Assembly (NCBI GenBank): GCA_035352895.1
Contig: DAOPYN010000009.1
Location: 1 to 64,000, forward strand
DNA length: 64,000 nucleotides
Direction of reading: 5' to 3'
From: UBA5070 sp035352895
GTDB lineage: Bacteria > Fibrobacterota > Fibrobacteria > UBA5070
Position numbers and translations under genes: made by a program. A model generated the notes under the pieces. The model did no database searches and had not been told where the DNA came from. It worked only from the letters and a program-made list of their open reading frames with translations. Within the stretch, counting starts at the first letter, position 1; each line of letters starts with the position of its first letter. Shown piece by piece: positions 58,229 to 64,000 of this stretch.

Positions 58229-59074
58229 TCAGCGGAGAAACGCCCGGAGCTCCTCGAGACGTTCCTCGGCGGCCTCGCGCCCCAGCCGGTGGGCCATCCG
58301 GAGCTTGTCCGGATTCCGTTCCGTGCGGGACAACGGAAGCATGTGCCGGGGCCGGAACACGAGGACCTTCCCCGCCCGCTCCAGGGATTCCAGTTCGTCG
58401 AGGGAGGCGTTGTAGACCTCCGGCCTCCTCGCCATCGCCTCGGCGAGTTTCGGATGCTTCCTCAGGAGGAACTTGAGCAGCGGGACCAGGGCGCTCTTCT
58501 TCTTGCGATATCCCGCGGGCTGCGTCAGGACCACCACGTTGCGGTCGTATCCATGGTCTCGGGCCCAGGCGATGGGGATGGAATCGGCGATGCCTCCGTC
58601 CAGGAGTTCCATGCCTCCCACCCGCACGACATTGGAAACCAGGGGCATGGACGCCGATGCGCGCATCCACTGGACGTCCTCGGCGTCGCCGGTCTCGCAT
58701 CCGTGGTAGACGGGCCGTCCCGTCCGCACGTCGGTGCACACCACATGGAACTCGAGGGGATTGGCGCCGAATGCCGCGGAATCGAACGGATCCAGGACCT
58801 CCGGCAGGGTGCGGTAGCAGAATTCCGCTTCGTACAGGTCGCCCGTGCGCAGGAGCGAGCGGAGGCTGATGTAGCGGGGGTCGCGGCAGTATTCGGTGTT
58901 GTAGCGCAGGGCACGGCCGATCTGACGGGATTTGTAGTTGCATCCGAAGACCGCGCCGGCGGACACCCCTACGAGACCGTCGAACTCGACGCCGCGCTCC
59001 ATCAGGACGTCCAGCACGCCGGCCGTGTACAAGCCGCGCATGCCGCCTCCCTCCAGCACCAAACCCCGCTTCAT
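58229..59074 (-). CDS. Patatin-like phospholipase
   Basis: 281 residues. The oxyanion box LEGGGMRG is at residues 7-14, the nucleophile Ser in GVSAGA at about 37-42, and the catalytic Asp in LDGGIAD. Length fits short bacterial patatins (YjjU type), which hydrolyse phospholipid or lysophospholipid acyl chains. No signal peptide. The second half (ARDHGYDRNVVVLTQPAGYRKKKS) also matches YjjU-type proteins. Single gene, transcribed away from the acetyltransferase. Confidence 0.92.
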   Translation of the reverse strand: MKRGLVLEGGGMRGLYTAGVLDVLMERGVEFDGLVGVSAGAVFGCNYKSRQIGRALRYNTEYCRDPRYISLRSLLRTGDLYEAEFCYRTLPEVLDPFDSAAFGANPLEFHVVCTDVRTGRPVYHGCETGDAEDVQWMRASASMPLVSNVVRVGGMELLDGGIADSIPIAWARDHGYDRNVVVLTQPAGYRKKKSALVPLLKFLLRKHPKLAEAMARRPEVYNASLDELESLERAGKVLVFRPRHMLPLSRTERNPDKLRMAHRLGREAAEERLEELRAFLR

Positions 59075-59198
59075 GGTCGTCCCCCTCCGGCTGCTACCGC
59101 TTCGCGCGGCTTCCGATTCCGCCTCGCTTCCACGGCGCAGACAGGATCAAAAACTACCATGGCGTGCCTGTTTCCACATGCATCGAGGAGTTCCATCC

Positions 59199-59909
59199 AT
59201 GGGTTACGACATCCATCCCCGGCCCGGGGACCCCACCATCTGCCACCTCAGGGACGTGGTGAAGGATCCCCGCATCCAGGCGGGCGAATTCACCTACTAC
59301 CACGATTTCCGCGATCCTCTGCGGTTCGAGACGGAAAACGTCCTGTACCACTATCCCGTCAACGACGAACGACTCGTGTTCGGCAAGTTCTGCTCCATCG
59401 CCCATGGAGCCAGGTTCCTGTTCAACGGCGGAAACCACTCCTCGCGCGGATTCGTCAACCATCCGTTTCCCGTTTTCGCGAGCGTCTGGGATCCTTCCCT
59501 GCCCGTCGCTTCGGCCTGGGACAACAAGGGCGACATCGTGGTGGGCCACGACGTGTGGATCGGGTACGAAGCGGTGGTGATGGCCGGCGTGACCATCGGA
59601 AACGGAGCGCGCATCGGGACGCGCGCCGTGGTCACCCGCGACGTGCGTCCCTACGAAGTGGTGGGCGGTGTTCCCGCGCGTTCCATCAAGTTCCGCTTCG
59701 ATCCGGAGACCATCGAACTGCTGGAAACGCTGCAGTGGTGGGATCTGGACTTCGACACCATCCGAACCCACCTGCCCGTGCTCATGGGTGGAGATCGGGG
59801 CGAACTCTCGCGACTCGTGGAGCGCACGAGGAGAGCCACGCCCGATCACGATCGTTCTACCGGGATGTGCGGTCCGGGGAAGATTCCCCCTGGTCGGGGA
59901 GATCGATGA
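59199..59909 (+). CDS. Hexapeptide-repeat acetyltransferase of the Vat/xenobiotic group
   Basis: 236 residues. Left-handed beta-helix repeats are visible (GKFCSIAHGARFLFNGGNHSS; VVGHDVWIGYEAVVMAGVTIGNGARIGTRAVVTRDV), and GGVPARSIKFRF is the usual cap. The N in GGNH with the catalytic His fits CatB-like/streptogramin acetyltransferases (VatA group). The true acceptor is unknown; chromosomal relatives in environmental bacteria often are not resistance genes. Start at 59199 has a GAGGAG site nine bases upstream; ATG at 59178 is an alternative. Confidence 0.88.
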   Translation: MGYDIHPRPGDPTICHLRDVVKDPRIQAGEFTYYHDFRDPLRFETENVLYHYPVNDERLVFGKFCSIAHGARFLFNGGNHSSRGFVNHPFPVFASVWDPSLPVASAWDNKGDIVVGHDVWIGYEAVVMAGVTIGNGARIGTRAVVTRDVRPYEVVGGVPARSIKFRFDPETIELLETLQWWDLDFDTIRTHLPVLMGGDRGELSRLVERTRRATPDHDRSTGMCGPGKIPPGRGDR

Positions 59910-59940
59910 AGACGACTCGTCCGGAAAGGGGAGGATGGAC

Positions 59941-60522
59941 TCAAGGGCGGTCCAGCAGGATCGAGAGGTCGGCGCAGCGCTCCGCGACGCTTGCCTCCAA
60001 CTCGGAGCGGGTCCCGAAGAGGCTCCTTCCCGAGAAGAAGATCGCGAGCTCCCCGTGCAGGTAGGCGTGGACCACGTGCAGGATCTCGTGGGCCGATTGC
60101 GCGTCCACGCGGTGTTCCAGCTCCCTGGCGAAGAGGTCAACGGCTCCCCCGATGGAATGATCGGCCGCCTCGCGATTGGACCGTGGGCGAGGCGTCCGGA
60201 AGGGATGCGACCAAAGGAGTTGGAACCAGCCGGGATGGTCGAGGTAGAACGAGAGGGCCTTCCCGAAGAAACATTCCAGCCTCAGGCGGGCGTCCTTGCT
60301 TTTCTCCGGCGTGGAGATGGATTCCGTCATGCGCTCGAGGATCGCGTCCCCGCACGCCCACAGCAGTGAATCGAGGTCGGGGAAGTGGTTGTACAGGTTC
60401 GAGTGGGCACACCCAAGACTGCGCGCCACCGAACGGAAGCCGACCGTGGCAGGCCCTTCGAGGGCCATCAACCGGAGCGTCGCCTCGATGATCCGTGGGG
60501 GATCGAGATCCTTTCCCATCAT
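59941..60522 (-). CDS. TetR-family regulator
   Basis: 193 residues. N-terminal helix-turn-helix: RIIEATLRLMALEGPATVGFRSVARSLGCAHSNLYNHFPDLDSLLW. The C-terminal ligand-binding domain contains ALSFYLDHPGWFQLLWSHPF. The ATG overlaps the stop of the membrane protein gene upstream (ATGA), so the two are one unit. Tandem inverted repeats upstream of the unit are its probable binding sites, implying autorepression. Confidence 0.9.
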   Translation of the reverse strand: MMGKDLDPPRIIEATLRLMALEGPATVGFRSVARSLGCAHSNLYNHFPDLDSLLWACGDAILERMTESISTPEKSKDARLRLECFFGKALSFYLDHPGWFQLLWSHPFRTPRPRSNREAADHSIGGAVDLFARELEHRVDAQSAHEILHVVHAYLHGELAIFFSGRSLFGTRSELEASVAERCADLSILLDRP

Positions 60523-60926
60523 GCGATCCCGAAGCTCGACCGGACCTTCCACAGGTACGGGATCGATGCCAAGGCCACGGCCAGGAAAGGCAGGAACAGC
60601 ACGCTTCCGGGCGTGACACGGGTGAACATGTCGCGGAAGAGGATCACGCTCATGGAATAGATCCATAGCGCGTTGGCCATCTGGGCGCACAGCCATCCCC
60701 ATGCCGCGCGCTTGGACAAGCCCATTGCGGCCAGGAACAGAAGGGGTAGGGAATACGCCAGGTCGGCGAGCAGGAAACCCCACGTCGTTGCGCTCGCGCC
60801 GCGCTCCAGGAAGCCTGTCGTGGACCACGGCCCTGGAACGCGACCCGACAGCGCCACGGTCGACCAGAACAGCAGGGTGAAGGCGAACGCGATCGCGTTC
60901 CAGACGGAAAGGAAGCGGATGGTCAT
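60519..60926 (-). CDS. Small four-helix membrane protein regulated with TetR
   Basis: 135 residues with four hydrophobic helices (IAFAFTLLFWSTVALSG, WGFLLADLAYSLPLLFLAAMGL, WGWLCAQMANALWIYSM, FLPFLAVALASIPYLW). ATG at 60926 has a strong AGGAGG site, which decides this start over 61001. Unknown function; similar proteins are common beside TetR regulators. Confidence 0.85.
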   Translation of the reverse strand: MTIRFLSVWNAIAFAFTLLFWSTVALSGRVPGPWSTTGFLERGASATTWGFLLADLAYSLPLLFLAAMGLSKRAAWGWLCAQMANALWIYSMSVILFRDMFTRVTPGSVLFLPFLAVALASIPYLWKVRSSFGIA

Positions 60927-60947
60927 CGAGTCCTCCTGGTGCGAAAT

Positions 60948-60975
60948 ATTACCACTGGTAATTACCGTTGGTAAT
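60948..60975. promoter_or_regulatory. Tandem TetR-type operators
   Basis: ATTACCACTGGTAAT (60948-60962) is a perfect 7-bp inverted repeat and ATTACCGTTGGTAAT (60961-60975) a near-perfect second copy sharing two bases. They lie 22 bases upstream of the membrane-protein gene and probably cover its promoter. Confidence 0.75.
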
Positions 60976-61035
60976 CTAGCGAGCCTTTCATCGGATGTCA
61001 AGCAAAGGATGCCGTTTCCTGATTAGCGTTAATAA

Positions 61036-61054
61036 TTTATTGATAAACGATAAA
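61036..61054. promoter_or_regulatory. AT-rich imperfect palindrome before DUF2975/XRE pair
   Basis: TTTATTG-ATAAA-CGATAAA is a 6-of-7 inverted repeat in an unusually AT-rich stretch 60 bases upstream of the DUF2975 gene. It may be the operator of the XRE protein encoded downstream. Confidence 0.45.
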
Positions 61055-61112
61055 TTTGCATGTATGTTCCCTTCATTGGTCCACCGTCCGCGTCTCCAGA
61101 AAGGGACAAGCC

Positions 61113-61712
61113 ATGAGCACCAGACCCGCGACATCGAACACGCGCCAACGCCTGGCGAGAGTCTCCCGCATCCTCCAGAACGTTTCGCGCATCGGCATGT
61201 GGCTTTGGCCGGCTTTGACGATCGGTGGTTGGCTCATCCTCGAACACCTCCCGAAAGCGCAGCTGCAGACCCTTGCCGGAGGGCCGGACCTGGGCATCGG
61301 TTCGTCGATGATTTGCGACCCCGCCATGGAGTTCACCATCACCTGGAAGGTGAAGTTCGTGGGGATGGTCGTGTCCCTTGTTCCCGCCACCCTCCAGTTC
61401 CTCTTCATGCGGCAATGGGTGGCCCTGTTCGGGCTCTACCGCGAAGGGCGGATCTTCGCGACGGAGAACGTCCGATGCTTCGCCCGCATGGGGCGGCTCC
61501 TGCTCGGACTCTCCATCTTCGACATCCTCCTCTCCACGCCGATCCACAGCCTCGTGCTCACTCTCGACAACCCTCCGGGCAAGCATCTGCTCAGCTTCGG
61601 TCTTTCCAGCGACCACGTCCCCACCTTCGCCGCCGGAATCGCCATGGTCGTGATCGCCTGGGTCATGGAGGAAGGTTGCAAGCTCCGATCCGAAGCGGAT
61701 CTGGTGGTCTGA
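61113..61712 (+). CDS. DUF2975 family membrane protein
   Basis: 199 residues with four hydrophobic helices (MWLWPALTIGGWLILEH, FVGMVVSLVPATLQFLFM, LLLGLSIFDILLSTPIHSLVL, VPTFAAGIAMVVIAWVMEEG). LFGLYREGRIFATENVRCFARMG between helices two and three is the DUF2975 signature, and the ending VMEEGCKLRSEADLVV agrees. ATG at 61113 has an AAGGGA site. It is followed with a TGATG overlap by its usual XRE partner. Confidence 0.9.
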   Translation: MSTRPATSNTRQRLARVSRILQNVSRIGMWLWPALTIGGWLILEHLPKAQLQTLAGGPDLGIGSSMICDPAMEFTITWKVKFVGMVVSLVPATLQFLFMRQWVALFGLYREGRIFATENVRCFARMGRLLLGLSIFDILLSTPIHSLVLTLDNPPGKHLLSFGLSSDHVPTFAAGIAMVVIAWVMEEGCKLRSEADLVV

Positions 61713-61945
61713 TGGGCGTCGTCGTCAACCTCGACGTGATGATGGCCCGGCGCAAGGTGCGCCTGGGCGAACTCGCCGCGCGCGTCGGCATCACCGAAGC
61801 GAATCTGTCCATCCTCAAGACGGGCAAGGCCAAGGCGATCCGCTTCTCGACGCTTTCGGCGCTGTGCAGGGAACTCGAGTGCCAGCCGGGCGACATCCTC
61901 GAATGGCGTTTTTCCCCGGAGGACGACGCCGACGCCGACGAGTGA
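61712..61945 (+). CDS. XRE-family small regulator
   Basis: 77 residues: VVNLDVMMARRKVRLGELAARVGITEANLSILKTGKAKAIRFSTLSALCRELECQPGDILEW is a complete Cro/CI-type helix-turn-helix of the YozG/DUF2975-partner group. It overlaps the upstream gene by one base (TGATG). Probably represses its own operon. The tail is acidic (PEDDADADE). Confidence 0.93.
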   Translation: MGVVVNLDVMMARRKVRLGELAARVGITEANLSILKTGKAKAIRFSTLSALCRELECQPGDILEWRFSPEDDADADE

Positions 61946-61959
61946 TGTTCCCTGGATCA

Positions 61960-61990
61960 TTGACAAGATCATTGACTTGGTCAATAAAAT
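61960..61990 (+). promoter_or_regulatory. Promoter and operator of the MarR unit
   Basis: TTGACA (61960-61965) is a good -35 element; an AATAAA/TAAAAT -10-like box lies 17-19 bases on. Overlapping it is ATTGAC-TTG-GTCAAT (61971-61985), a perfect 6-bp inverted repeat, and GATCATTGAC occurs twice in direct repeat. This fits autorepression by the MarR protein. Confidence 0.65.
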
Positions 61991-62006
61991 GGCGTAGATT
62001 GGCTCC

Positions 62007-62492
62007 ATGGAACAGTTGTCGACTTCGAAGAAGAGCCATCCATCCCGGATCCACGACCGCCGACAGACCCATCTCCTGCGGGAGCTGATGGAGCTCCACC
62101 AGGACTTGATGTCGCGCTTCGCCCAGAGGACAGGTTCGACGCCCGCGCGCTTCGCCCTCCTCCGCCTGCTGGCCGTCTCCGAAGAGGGCCTGGGAACCCT
62201 CGAATTGTCACGACGGCTCGGCATCGATGCCGCGGCCGTGACGAGGCAGCTCCAATCCCTGGAAGCCGACGCCCTCGTCGAGAGGATCCCCGACGCCAAG
62301 GATGCGCGCAGGAACCGCGCACGGCTTTCCGGTAAGGGGTTCTCGACCTTCACCGCGATCCACGAGCAGGCTCACGCCCTGGAGAAGGAGATGGATCGCC
62401 TCGTGGGAGCCCAAGCGATGGCCTCCGCGACCGACACGTTGGCGACCATCAGGAAATGGCTAGAACAATCCAGCACCGGAGCGAACGCATGA
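62007..62492 (+). CDS. MarR-family regulator
   Basis: 161 residues. Winged helix: LLRLLAVSEEGLGTLELSRRLGIDAAAVTRQLQSLEADALVERIPDAKDARRNRARLSGKG, the classic MarR recognition helix plus wing. Its stop overlaps the ATG of the membrane-protein gene (ATGA), so both respond together. Confidence 0.92.
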   Translation: MEQLSTSKKSHPSRIHDRRQTHLLRELMELHQDLMSRFAQRTGSTPARFALLRLLAVSEEGLGTLELSRRLGIDAAAVTRQLQSLEADALVERIPDAKDARRNRARLSGKGFSTFTAIHEQAHALEKEMDRLVGAQAMASATDTLATIRKWLEQSSTGANA

Positions 62493-62998
62493 ACCTTCGC
62501 GACTTCGCCACTCCCTTGACGATCGTCTCGACCATCCCCCTGTGCGCCACCGGCGCGGCGTTGCTTCTGGGCGTGCGCGGCGGTGTGGTGGACCCGGTCC
62601 ACGAGGTGTCCAGCGTCCTGTTCCTGGCGGGAACGGCCTTCCATCTCTTCCTGCACCGCAAGGCCCTGCTCGCCCACCTGCGGCGACCTTCCTCGAAATG
62701 GGCCGCCGTGGTCTCGACCGTCCTTTCCTTGCTCGTCGTCGCATCTGCCATGGACGGCTCCCGGACTCCCAGTCCGCACATCCAGGCGCGGCGGTCGCTG
62801 GAACTCGTCCTGGACGCCGATCTCGCCGACCTGGCGCTCCTCACGGATCGCACGGAGGCTGAACTTCGCGGGGTGCTGCGCGAAGCCGGGATCGAACATG
62901 TCGAGGCGAACACCTCCCTCGAGGAACTCGCGCGCAAGAACGACCGTTCGCCGTTGGAGCTCGTGGGCCTGGTGATCCCGGAGGCGCCACCGCGCTGA
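62489..62998 (+). CDS. DUF4405-like membrane protein with C-terminal soluble region
   Basis: 169 residues. Two to three transmembrane helices (PLTIVSTIPLCATGAALLLGV, HEVSSVLFLAGTAFHLFLHRKALLAHL, WAAVVSTVLSLLVVASAMDG) with His residues (VHEVSS; FHLFLHRKAL) that resemble heme-ligating positions of DUF4405/cytochrome b-like proteins. The C-terminal 60 residues are soluble (ADLADLALLTDRTEAELRGVLREAGIEH). Possibly a redox membrane protein; binding of heme is inferred. Confidence 0.75.
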   Translation: MNLRDFATPLTIVSTIPLCATGAALLLGVRGGVVDPVHEVSSVLFLAGTAFHLFLHRKALLAHLRRPSSKWAAVVSTVLSLLVVASAMDGSRTPSPHIQARRSLELVLDADLADLALLTDRTEAELRGVLREAGIEHVEANTSLEELARKNDRSPLELVGLVIPEAPPR

Positions 62999-63095
62999 AC
63001 AGGCCGACCGGACCGATCCCAATCGCTTCTCCGGTTCTGCGGAAGGTCTCCATGCTCCCAACCCGGGCGTGGATACGTCGTAGGGTGGAGGATGG

Positions 63096-63842
63096 TTGCC
63101 ATCCCCGCGACGAACTTCTTGTTTGCGCCTCGTGCGGAACCGTGGGTGGTCCCGCCGAGCCAGGGAGGCCACGCTGTCGAACGGACGTCGAGCGAAGTCG
63201 CCGGTGGTGGCGCCCCGCGGTTCGGGTGCCGGGGCGAGGGTGGTCGGGCCCGTGGAGGTCTCCGCCGATCCGTTCGCCGATGGCGGGCATCGGAGCGGCT
63301 TGACGCTGGAGGGGACGGATTTCTCCGATCGGATCGCCGATGCCCCGAAGATCTCGTCGTCCCGTCTTTCCAGGGTCCGTCTGGCGCGATCCTCCCTGCG
63401 CAGGCCCGATCTTGAGGAGGTCGTCCTCCGGGGATGCGACCTGGCCAACGCATCCTGGGAGGAGGCGATCCTGGATCGGGTGGAGATGGACGAGTGTCGA
63501 CTGACCGGGATGGGACTGGTCCATGCCGCCTTGACCGACTGCCGGTTCGCTTCCTGCGAGGCGAAGATGGCCAATTTCCGTCAGGCGACGTTCCGGCGGA
63601 CCCGGTTCGCGGGATGCCTCCTGCGCGGCGCGGACTTCCAGCGCGCCGACCTTTCCGGGACGGTCTTCGAGGATTGCGACCTGGAGGGATGCCAGCTCTC
63701 CTTCGCGAAGCTGGAGGGTGCGGTGTTCTGCGGGTGCCGCATCGAGGGCGTGCAAGTGGGCGCGGGCGATCTGCGCGGCGCGGTGGTGGACGCTTCGCAG
63801 GCCGCCTACCTCGCCGGTCTGATGGGCCTGGTGATCCGATAG
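63096..63842 (+). CDS. Pentapeptide-repeat protein
   Basis: Up to 248 residues. From about residue 68 on, A(D/N)LxX-type repeats fill the chain (LEEVVLRGCDLANASWEEA, FRRTRFAGCLLRGADFQRADLSGTVFEDCDLEGCQLSFAKLEGAVF), giving a right-handed quadrilateral beta-helix. Start uncertain: a TTG at 63096 follows GGAGG by four bases, but the first 50 residues look random, so a GTG at 63252 (VEVSADPF) may be correct. Function unknown; such proteins bind other proteins or mimic DNA. Confidence 0.82.
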   Translation: MPSPRRTSCLRLVRNRGWSRRAREATLSNGRRAKSPVVAPRGSGAGARVVGPVEVSADPFADGGHRSGLTLEGTDFSDRIADAPKISSSRLSRVRLARSSLRRPDLEEVVLRGCDLANASWEEAILDRVEMDECRLTGMGLVHAALTDCRFASCEAKMANFRQATFRRTRFAGCLLRGADFQRADLSGTVFEDCDLEGCQLSFAKLEGAVFCGCRIEGVQVGAGDLRGAVVDASQAAYLAGLMGLVIR

Positions 63843-63882
63843 CCGCGTTCCGCGGTCGGCGATCCAGATTGCCGCCGGACGC

Positions 63883-64000
63883 ATGGGCGCCCACCGTTTC
63901 CCATGGGAGGATCCGCCGAGACCCAGCCTCGCCAACGAGGAGTGGATTCGACGAAGTCAGGCGATGCATCTTTCCCTGCGAGATGACCGGTGGCAGATCA
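63883..64000 (+). CDS. Possible start of a gene running off the window
   Basis: An open frame from ATG (MGAHRFPWEDPPRPSLANEE) stays open to the end of the window. Residue use looks protein-like, but 39 residues are too few to be certain and there is no clear ribosome-binding site. Confidence 0.3.
   Translation, partial: MGAHRFPWEDPPRPSLANEEWIRRSQAMHLSLRDDRWQI

Noticed and set aside
59199..59909. Streptogramin or chloramphenicol resistance gene
   Set aside because: The fold is of the Vat/CatB group, but substrate cannot be read from sequence and no mobile element or other resistance gene lies nearby.
1..64000. CRISPR array, rRNA or tRNA genes
   Set aside because: No regular spaced repeats and no rRNA or tRNA-like stretch were noticed on either strand; short tRNA genes could still be missed by eye.

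Overview
The window looks like the chromosome of a high-GC (roughly 65 %) member of the Fibrobacterota. Three things point there: a TIGR02147-type regulator paired with a DUF2341-type lipoprotein, a protein with two FISUMP (Fibrobacter succinogenes major paralogous) domains, and several secreted plant-polysaccharide enzymes ending in a similar beta-rich C-terminal domain. It is not F. succinogenes itself, whose genome is about 48 % GC. No rRNA, tRNA, CRISPR array or transposase gene was seen.

Layout. 1-6484 (minus): a run of secreted or lipoprotein genes around a lone type VI secretion baseplate gene (tssF). 6563-9042 (minus): a Fibrobacter-type lipoprotein and its TIGR02147 partner. 9190-15364 (plus): a pectin (rhamnogalacturonan I) locus with two acetylesterases, a lipoprotein and a PL11 lyase. 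15435-17726 (plus): a cysteine-motif sensor kinase, an ECF sigma factor and a small membrane protein.

17784-46129 (minus) is the most unusual part: 28 kb of genes on one strand. Its downstream half (17784-25600) resembles a peptide-maturation (RiPP) locus: a Tat-signal PqqD-like protein, a radical SAM/SPASM enzyme, a peptide with five C-x-C pairs overlapping the enzyme gene, a secreted TPR/SH3-like protein, a B12-binding radical SAM enzyme and two U32-family proteins. Its upstream half (29860-46129) is a chaperone-like signalling island: an ECF sigma factor and a Ser/Thr kinase, an atypical Hsp70, a GrpE-like protein, and two copies of a module made of a degenerate J-like zinc protein followed by a membrane protein. 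The two J-like genes share a sharply bounded stretch of about 937 bp that appears identical, inside otherwise diverged genes.

46346-54172 (plus): a PadR regulator, a GH94 disaccharide phosphorylase, a sialidase-like secreted protein, a DUF805 protein, an outer-membrane-type protein, and a clearly low-GC secreted TIM-barrel-like protein with a high-GC tail. 54219-64000: a sensor kinase, RsgA, a MerR-methyltransferase fusion with a 19-bp-spacer promoter, a patatin, a hexapeptide acetyltransferase, and small regulator/membrane-protein pairs (TetR, XRE/DUF2975, MarR), three of them with visible candidate operators, then a pentapeptide-repeat protein.

Stop/start overlaps of four bases (ATGA, GTGA, TTGA) join most neighbouring genes and were used to choose many starts. 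All functional calls come from reading motifs; no database search was possible.
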